Positions 57,560 through 64,000 of a stretch of DNA of 64,000 bases are shown here, one piece after another. The stretch is taken from assembly GCA_033961575.1 (NCBI GenBank), contig CM066737.1, positions 88,594,271 through 88,658,270 of the forward strand. Direction: 5' to 3'. The notes under the pieces are model-generated. The model was not told the origin of the DNA and made no database searches. It was given only the letters and a program-made list of their open reading frames with translations. The position numbers were made by a program, and so were the translations under genes. The DNA is from Aselliscus stoliczkanus. Taxonomy: Eukaryota; Chordata; Mammalia; Chiroptera; Hipposideridae. The first letter of the stretch is position 1. The number at the start of each line of letters is the position of its first letter.

Positions 57560-57890
57560 AAAAACAAAATTCAGCTGACTTAGACTGGGCTCTCTGGAAA
57601 CATGAAAAAAGTCCCTAAGGTGAAGAGTTATGTACAGAAGGTCTGTACATGCAATACATGTAAAGATGTGAGAGAGGCAGGACTGGGCACAGGGAGAAGC
57701 TAACCTGCAGTGAATATGAAGACAGCAGATTCTATAGGGAGCCTGGTGAGTTCCAGGACCCTTCAGAGATGTCCCGAATTGAGGCAAGGGGGCTGGGCCT
57801 TTGTACACCAGTATCAGCCAGTTATTGTCCTGGAAGAGGACAACCTTGGATAAACTGTCACCCACAACTGAGGGCAATTTCCAGTGAGAG
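57560..57890. repeat. Dispersed repeat, unclassified
   Basis: CTTAGACTGGGCTCTCTGGA, TACATGTAAAGATGTGAGAG and GGCAGGACTGGGCACAGGGA resemble a dispersed mammalian repeat, perhaps an LTR. A minus-strand open frame here (57530-57877) has no domain features. Confidence 0.35.
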
Positions 57891-57959
57891 AGGCAGCTGT
57901 GAGCTTTAGCAGCCTGTACTCCGATCAGCTAGGGCATGGGGTCTTGGCAAAGCATCAAT

Positions 57960-58146
57960 GTATACTCTACCCCAGTGTGCTCCTTGGACTGGCAGCGTTG
58001 GTATCACCTATGAGCTTGCTAGAAATGCACGTGCATGGGTCCTACCCCAATTTACTAAGTCACAATCTCTGGGGATGGGACCCAGAAAACTTTCAACAAC
58101 CTTTCTAATCTCCAAGTCACTTCTGTGCATATTAAAGTTTTAGAAC
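57960..58146 (+). mobile_element. MER5-type hAT-Charlie element
   Basis: TGTGCTCCTTGGACTGGCAG, TATGAGCTTGCTAGAAATGC, CAATCTCTGGGGATGGGACC and GTGCATATTAAAGTTTTAGA match the order of a short non-autonomous Charlie element. Confidence 0.65.
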
Positions 58147-58213
58147 AACTACATTACACCAACCAAAAACATTCAAAATGGGGAGATAACAGGTATTTTA
58201 TTGATGATAATCT

Positions 58214-58216
<3 letters not shown>

Positions 58217-58270
<54 letters not shown>

Positions 58271-58335
58271 TCTCTCCTTTCCTCTCCTCTCTCTCTCTCT
58301 CTTTCTCCCTCTCCTTCTCCCTCTCCCTCTCCCCT
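58217..58335. repeat. (CT)n pyrimidine tract
   Basis: 25 pure CT units (58217-58266), one G, then an imperfect C/T tract to 58335. All-purine on the minus strand. Confidence 0.98.
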
Positions 58336-58471
58336 ATAATTTGCCATCTAATCAAGAGAAGTTGTGTTACTCTACTACATTTTACTCTACTTAGATATCT
58401 CTTCTAGTATTCCCTTGGGACTATTATGCTTAACTTATATTCTGTTAGAGATTTAGGGACTTTTTTCTGGT

Positions 58472-58544
58472 AAGATAGATAGATGATAATAGGTAGGTAG
58501 GTCAGTAGATAGATAGGTAGATAGATAGATAGCAGGCAGGCAGA
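58472..58544. repeat. (GATA/GGTA)n microsatellite
   Basis: Interrupted GATA and GGTA tetranucleotides, ending in (GGCA) units. Confidence 0.93.
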
Positions 58545-58618
58545 TAAGGGAGAGGAAGAATGAGGGGGTGGGGGAGAGGGAGAAAGAGAGAAAGAAAAAA
58601 GAAGAGGAGAAAGAGGAC
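58545..58618. repeat. Purine-rich tract
   Basis: About 74 bp of almost uninterrupted G/A, including GGGGGTGGGGGAGAGGG, directly following the GATA repeat. Confidence 0.9.
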
Positions 58619-59272
58619 AATGATGATGACAGAGAGATTGATTCCCTGGCCCAGCATATTTGTTGCATGCTGAATCTTTGTTTTCCTGAGGCTTTCCACA
58701 ATGAGAATGGAGGGAAAATCATTTCGAAACCACAGGAGTAATTTAGGATACTTTTAGTAAAAGAAGTCTCTATTTTAGCAGATAACAATAAACAATAGAA
58801 CCTATTACAATTGCTAGGATCTGCTAATAAGTTTTTTTTTCCCCCTGAAACAAACTCCATTAACCCTCCTTTGATACTCTGTCCTCATCAACATTTTAAT
58901 AGCGTGGGACTAACACTTATAGTTTATTTTGTTTTTTCCCACACTAGACATATAATCTACAACTTGTTAATGATTACATTTGGCCTAATTGTTAGGTTGC
59001 TGCTAGTGACAAAAACATTTATACTGGCAGGTAGACAATTCTAGAAGCCCAGCCAAGCAAGCATTTGGTGTGTGTGTGAATCCGTCTCCATATACTTCCC
59101 ATGTGGAGTGCCCAACTGGCCAGCCCAACTCACTTGGCATCCATTACTGATGAGTAGACCCTGCAGACTCTGAAGAGAGGCCAGGGCTCTTCAATAGAGC
59201 TTTCTAGAGAACCAGGGCTGAAACTCAAAGTTCTAGCAGGATTTTGCAGACTCCTTTGCAAGTCAGTGTCTT
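58619..59272. other. Intronic sequence, nothing recognised
   Basis: No repeat or coding signal identified. Confidence 0.45.
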
Positions 59273-59288
59273 CGGATTCCTTTTTTTG

Positions 59289-59469
59289 TTCTTTTAAATT
59301 TTATTGGGGAAGAGCCATGGTCATTGGTTAGACATTGCTTTCATGCTACGATAGCATAGTTGACTCTTTTAAAGAGGGCACAGCTCACAGTGGCCCATAT
59401 GGGGATCGAACCGGCAACCTTGGTGTTATCAGCACCACGCTCTAACCAACTGAGCTAACCGGTCACCCC
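59289..59469 (-). mobile_element. tRNA-Ile-like SINE
   Basis: On the minus strand head GGGGGTGACCGGTTAGCTCA, GAGCGTGGTGCTGATAACAC, CCGGTTCGATCC, then the GCATGAAAGCAATG body and an AATAAAATTTAAAA-like tail. One of the least diverged copies of the family. Flanking CGGATTCCTTTTTT and CGGACTCCTTCTTG are similar. Confidence 0.92.
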
Positions 59470-60557
59470 CCGGACTCCTTCTTGACAAGACCTTGATTGA
59501 TAGGGTAGCGTAGTTTTGATCAGTCAAAGTTCTACTCTCTCTCATCAAATGACAAGCAGGTGGACAGATGTCTTTATAAAATGTATATGTGCCTATCAAA
59601 ACTGCTCAATGTTTACTCATTATATGATGCACTAATACTTTACCTATAGAGAATGCCATTTTTTTCTCCAAAAACTCAAACTACTTAACAATAAACTAAT
59701 TATTCACCTTAATCCCGGAATGTGGTTATATAATGGTACAAGTGTTGTAAATAAGAAATAGAAAAAGAAAAAAAGACACTGTATCCACAAATCATTTTTT
59801 TTTTCTACTGAAACCATTTACTGAGGAAAGAAAGTACATGAGTGACACACACAGAGGTCTCCCAGAGAGATGAGGAGTAGCAATAAACTCTGACCATATT
59901 TTCTGTCATTACAGCAGGAAAGTGGAAGAGCTGAGCTCAACTTTAGAAAGTTGCTTCAAGAGCCAGTGATTTCCTAAGTACTCACTGTAACATTTTTGAA
60001 AGTAAATTCAATGATTTGATTTACACCAAGACGTGAACAGATAGATCAAACTCAGAAGCATAGTCGTTCTGAATGGCATTCATCTTCCCTAGATGTGCTG
60101 CCTCATCCCATGTCAATTAAGTTTTCAGAGGTGACCTTCAAGGATATTTCCAAATGAAATGTACTGCAGTTAGCCTGTAAACTGGCCTCTCCCCTTGCGC
60201 TGCTTTTGATGTGGTAAACTTGATTTCTTTGTAGTTACAGGACTCACAGAGCAAAATAAGGATTGGATAAAAAAATCATTTAAGTCCCTTTCTGAGGTTA
60301 GCAAAAAGTAATTCATAACTGCACTTAGGTGAGTCTTCTTAGGGGTGACCAAATTGTTCAGAGATCTACCTGAGCATTTGTGTCATCATCATTGTTGTCA
60401 CTAGCGTATACCTAGACACCAACTGAAGCAAATCAGTTGGTTAACCGTGAAGGGTCTTATTTAAATGACAACATCTGAATAGCATTTTTTTTGAGAAATC
60501 GTGCCAGCACAAGAATAAGCCAGATGCTTTATGACTTGGGATCCATCATTTAAAATA
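59470..60557. other. Intronic sequence, nothing recognised
   Basis: AT-rich intron with no element that I recognise. A short head-like GGGGTGACCAAATTGTTCAG at 60342-60361 is not called as a SINE. Confidence 0.45.
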
Positions 60558-60799
60558 CAGTAAAACTTTGAATTGTGAGTAACATGGTTTGCGAGCGTTC
60601 CACAAGATGAGCAAACATTTCTAATACATTTTAACTTGGTAAATGAGCAATGTTTAGCAATATGAGTAGTATGTTTTCCAGAACGAATTATGCTTGCAAA
60701 CCAAGTACATTTTAATGTGGTAAACAAGCGATGTCTTGCAATATGAGTAGTTTGTTTCCAGAATATAATGAATTATGCTTGCAAACCGAGGTATTACTG
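60558..60799 (+). mobile_element. Tc1/mariner-type MITE (copy 4) with internal duplication
   Basis: Ends CAGTAAAACTTTGAATTGTG and GCAAACCGAGGTATTACTG, flanked by TA (60556-60557 and 60800-60801). At 242 bp it is 86 bp longer than copies 2 and 3. The extra length is an internal tandem duplication: 60625-60705 and 60706-60790 both run from TACATTTTAA to GCAAACC(A/G)AG, the second with a 5-bp insertion. Confidence 0.88.
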
Positions 60800-60812
60800 T
60801 AAATAATTGTTG

Positions 60813-61030
60813 GGCGGCCGGATGGCTCAGTTGGTTAGAGCGCGTGCTCTTAACAACAAGGTTGCTGGTTTGATTCCCACATGGGATGGTGAGCTGCACC
60901 CCTGCAACTAGATTGAAAATGGTGACTGGACTTGGAGCTGAGCTGTGCCTTCCACAATTAGATTGAAAGGACAACAACTTGACTTGGAGCTGATGGGTCC
61001 TGGGAAAAACAGTTATCCAATTTTTAAAAA
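60813..61030 (+). mobile_element. VES-like tRNA-derived SINE
   Basis: Head GGGCGGCCGGATGGCTCAGT, TAGAGCGCGTGCTCTTAACA, B box TGGTTTGATTCCC, and body with AACTAGATTGAAAATGGTGA and a second AATTAGATTGAAAGGACAA, ending TTATCCAATTTTTAAAAAA. It starts 11 bp after the right TA of the MITE. VES SINEs are a bat family, which supports a bat source. Confidence 0.88.
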
Positions 61031-63199
61031 AGTAGTAGTCACTCAAAGGATTTCTAGATCAGTTTTCTTATGATTCATATGTGTTAGAACTTGGAAAAAA
61101 CACTCAGGTGATATGAGAGAGAGTAAAATTAAATATGTGGATTACTAAAACTCATTTCCGATTATTTTTGCCAAACTTTGCTTTGTGTATTAACTTCATG
61201 ATACTCATAGCAGTAGACAGTGAAGTTAAAAAAGAAAAAGTGAATGTGTACTTTTTTCTACATAATTTCAAAGAATGTTATCTTACATGAGGATTTCTTT
61301 CCTTTTCTAAAGGTCAAAAACAAACTCTTCAAAGATGTAATTACTCTGACAGCTGAAAATGTGAACTTTGTTTTCTAAAGGAATACAGAGGCTATGGAAA
61401 TATTGCTTACAACACTCAGATTTTTGACTAATTCTTGAAGGGAAAGACACTCATTTGTTGAGAAGCATTAATATTATATTTTTCTTCAATAATGCATATC
61501 ATGAAACTTTGAAGCAAAATTAATTTAAATTATGTTACATATAGTAGATGAATATTCATGTGTTTCAAACAGTCTTGACTACAAAATGATTGAAACGTAC
61601 ACCAGAAAACCAGACTTTAAAAACTCATCCTAAAACCCACATAAATATAACTACCATAAAAAAATAAATATTTCTTTTTGGATTAAGGATGAATATCCTT
61701 AATCCACAAATTAAGGATATTCATCACATGGTGCCTTGGAAGAAATGTTCAGCTTTGGGTGAATCGGGGTGCTTGGGAAAGATAAAACTCAAAGAAACAC
61801 TGCCCCTCCTGTCCCTTCTGTCCCTCCTGTCCTCTTTGTTATTTCTATCATTTCTCCTGTGCTCCTCTCTCCAAATTGGCCTCCCTCCATCTTCAGTTTT
61901 ATCTCCACCTCAGCCTCCATTATTTTGGGCATTTGCTTCCCATGGGCTCTTGCACTTTGTCAGGTTTTATATACCTATTCTTGTCCACGTATTCCTCCAT
62001 CTCTAGTGGCTACGAAATGCCTTAAATCTCAGCTCCCTCCAGAATCTTCTTGCCTTTCCGGTTCCCCTGCTCCTCAGTATTTTTCCTACTTCTCTAGACT
62101 CCTCTTTGTCTCATGTGTATATTTCTTTCTCCCCACCCTGTGCTGTTACACACTTAGAAAATGGCATATAAGGGTACTGTTCTCTGAGTACATCTTGAGC
62201 ACAGCCATCCGGAATGCTGCCATGAGGTGGGACTACTTTGCTGTTGCTCATTTGTTTTCATCGTATGTGCAAACGGCTTTGATAGGGATAGCGTACCTGA
62301 GGAAATAAAATGTGCAAAAATGTCCTTGATTATTTTTCCCCCTAGAAATATAGACAGAAATGACTTTGAACCAGCTACGTGGAATGACCCTTGTGTCAAA
62401 CAAACACAGTGTTCTCGTCTCAGCATCTTACTGGAAATGTATTTCTTAGGCCCTTGCTATCCATTCACTTTTCATTTTCAAATAATATGTACCTACCCAT
62501 TAATTGAAAATTACTTTTAATATATATTTTACATAAACGATTATCCTTTCTGAAAGCTCTATTGGAAAATAATTTGCAAAAATATTCACAGTATGGCCTC
62601 ATTTCCTCTTTGTAGTCCAAACTCTCACTCTCTTAGCTTTGTATATTTAAAATAATAATAATAAAAAAAAAGCTTACACTTTCTCATTGCTGTACAAACA
62701 GGTTTACCAGAGTTAAGTGAACTTAAAATAAAATATTATTGTGTAAGTTAGAAAGTTGATGTGTTCCTTCCATCATGTCTGCTGCCTTTCACTACAGCAA
62801 AATTGTAAATGTAAACTTATGCCCTAGAAGATGAGCAGAGCTGCAATTTTCAACTAATTGGGAGAAGCAGCCCTGAGTTGAACACTGTCAGGCTGATTTA
62901 AGTCTTAAGATATGATGATGATTATTGTGTCAAATGTAATCAAGAATGTAGGCTCTGAACTGACTAAAGGGCTGGCTGTTTTTAATTCAGGTTCATATAT
63001 GAAATAGACCTCTGGTTCACCGGTAGTCACAGCTGGCTGTAAAAGAGAGCAATTTTTAAAATGCAATTTAGTTCTCTATGGAGCTGTAAGGATCAGGGAT
63101 TGGACGCACAGGGGGAAAATATCCTCATTCTCTCCTTAAAATTCTATTTATTCTCAGTATAATATCCTCCATTTTGAAATTTCCCTGTAGCTCTATATC
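61031..63199. other. Intronic sequence, little recognised
   Basis: 61800-62170 is pyrimidine-rich and may be an old L2-like fragment. Two overlapping open frames there (105 and 179 codons) have low-complexity Ser/Leu/Pro composition and no domains. Competing hairpins lie at 61680-61724. No coding signal. Confidence 0.4.
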
Positions 63200-63250
63200 A
63201 GTGGTTTTCAACCTTCTCGGATGCAGTGCCACCCCCTTTCTTTTCTTAAA
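63200..63250 (+). mobile_element. hAT-Charlie left end, cut by a mariner
   Basis: CAGTGGTTTTCAACCTTCTC is a typical Charlie-type inverted-repeat end, followed by GTGCCACCCCC. The rest is interrupted by the element at 63253. Confidence 0.55.
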
Positions 63251-63252
63251 TA

Positions 63253-63490
63253 CAGAGGGTGCCAAAAAAATGTGTACACATTTTAAGAAAGGAAAACAAC
63301 TATTAAAATTGTAATACTCAATATATACCAATAAAAAAAGATGAATGCAAGTCACGTTTGACTTCTGCAATGACAAGAGGTGCTCATAGTGGTTACCATC
63401 AGCGTCCAGACACTTCTGATTATGGCGAACTACTGTTCGAGCAACATTAACCAGTGTGTCCCCTTGTATACATTGTTTTGGCACCCCCGG
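63253..63490 (-). mobile_element. Internally deleted Tc1/mariner element
   Basis: Inverted ends GGGTGCCAAAAAAATGTGTA and (reverse complement) GGGTGCCAAAACAATGTATAC, flanked by TA at 63251-63252 and 63491-63492. The 238-bp interior encodes on the minus strand a short tract, GDTLVNVARTVVRHNQKCLD, then DGNHYEHLL. It looks like the C-terminal end of a mariner/Tc1-type transposase. No DDE catalytic region is present, so this is a deletion derivative. Confidence 0.82.
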
Positions 63491-63492
63491 TA

Positions 63493-64000
63493 CTTTGTAA
63501 CACTTTACTATCATAAACCAAAATGTGTAGATAATGTACCCTACCTATAGATGGTTTTATTAAAATGGTGCCCTGACTTTCATTATAAAGAGAATTAAGA
63601 GTCATTTACAAAAAAAATGATGTGTTTCAGTATGCAGTTTTTCAGTCAGGATCAAACTAGAACACAAGTGAAGTTTTGAGATAGTTATACTACGAATGCA
63701 ATATCAACAAATGCAGAATAACACCAGTTTTTCCAAAATGCTGAACAAATCTTGACAAAATGCTTAACAACACAAAGTAAAAGTTTCCTTGGACTTTCAT
63801 GGCAGGTAGGTGCATCTCTGAAAATTTGAATGTGTATTAAAACCTGGACAAGAGTATTTCGAGTTTATTTGTAAAACTGAGTCAAGTTCTAGGTTCAGGT
63901 GTTGATAAACAGGATTTTTCCCTGTGTGAGTGTCCAGTGGGACATTCGAAAGTGCTTGGAACTTGTGACAGTTCTTCATTGTGAACTAAGTCCACCATCT
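63493..64000. other. Intronic sequence, nothing recognised
   Basis: No element or coding signal identified. Confidence 0.5.

Larger units (their letters stand above)
43953..64000 (+). other. DMD: DMD intron 54 (5' part)
   Basis: This intron follows exon 54 with a GTACAG donor. Exon 55 is not reached. The region carries SINEs, an L2, DNA-transposon remnants, four long microsatellites and long stretches of AT-rich sequence with no recognised element. Confidence 0.93.

Noticed and set aside
58125..58407. Ser-Leu repeat proteins
   Set aside because: These are translations of the (CT)n microsatellite.
60342..60375. Short SINE head fragment GGGGTGACCAAATTG
   Set aside because: Similarity is about 20 bp with no box B, tail or flanking duplication, so it could be chance.
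61769..62308. 179-codon open frame, the longest in the window
   Set aside because: Composition is low-complexity Pro/Ser/Leu from a pyrimidine-rich stretch. There are no domains, no recognised gene structure, and an overlapping frame is also open.
43953..64000. Alternative internal DMD promoter (such as those of the short isoforms)
   Set aside because: Known internal promoters lie in introns 44, 55 and 62 in human. I saw no first-exon-like sequence or CpG-rich promoter here.
1..64000. CRISPR array, prophage, operon or bacterial regulatory signals
   Set aside because: The repeats are eukaryotic interspersed elements and microsatellites. There are no spaced short palindromic repeats and no prokaryotic gene organisation.

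Overview
This window is a stretch of mammalian X-linked DNA inside the dystrophin gene (DMD), transcribed on the + strand. It holds the 3' part of intron 52 (1-24230), exon 53 (24231-24442, 212 nt), the whole of intron 53 (24443-43797, 19355 bp), exon 54 (43798-43952, 155 nt) and the 5' part of intron 54 (43953-64000). Both exons match human DMD in length, phase and nearly all encoded residues (human values from memory), and both have GT/AG splice sites. I found no other protein-coding gene, no canonical intact tRNA gene, no CRISPR array and nothing bacterial. Only 367 of 64000 bases are coding.

The repeats suggest a bat, possibly a rhinolophoid or related yinpterochiropteran. This is inferred from family recognition, not from a search. 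About 25 SINEs of three tRNA-derived types are present. (a) A family whose head reads GGCCGGCCGAGTGGCGC(A)GTGG, present both as a ~100-bp head-only form and a ~430-460-bp long form with a GC-rich body. (b) A tRNA-Ile-like family with a head near GGGGTGACC(G)GTTAGCTCAG. (c) VES-like copies with a head near GGCGGCCGGATGGCTCAG. Many have 12-17 bp target-site duplications that I could align by eye, so much of the insertion is fairly recent. Around them lie L1, L2, CR1/L3, MIR, MLT1, a class I solo LTR, hAT-Charlie (MER5-type) and Tc1/mariner elements.

Layout. 1-24230: mostly SINE, MIR, L2 and L1 debris, with a nested L1 carrying a likely 3' transduction (9920-10546) and a retro-integrated tRNA half (14776-14816). 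24443-43797: SINEs, a ~3.7-kb L1 containing an MLT1-like LTR that itself contains a SINE, and an antisense solo LTR. 43953-64000: SINEs, an L2, four or more DNA-transposon remnants including an 81-bp near-perfect hairpin, long microsatellites and a fossil CR1/L3 reverse-transcriptase frame.

I saw no undescribed gene system. The unusual material is in how the elements inserted: twin priming, 3' transduction, tailless and half retrocopies, and serial use of one target site. There is also a cluster of amino-acid changes in exon 54.
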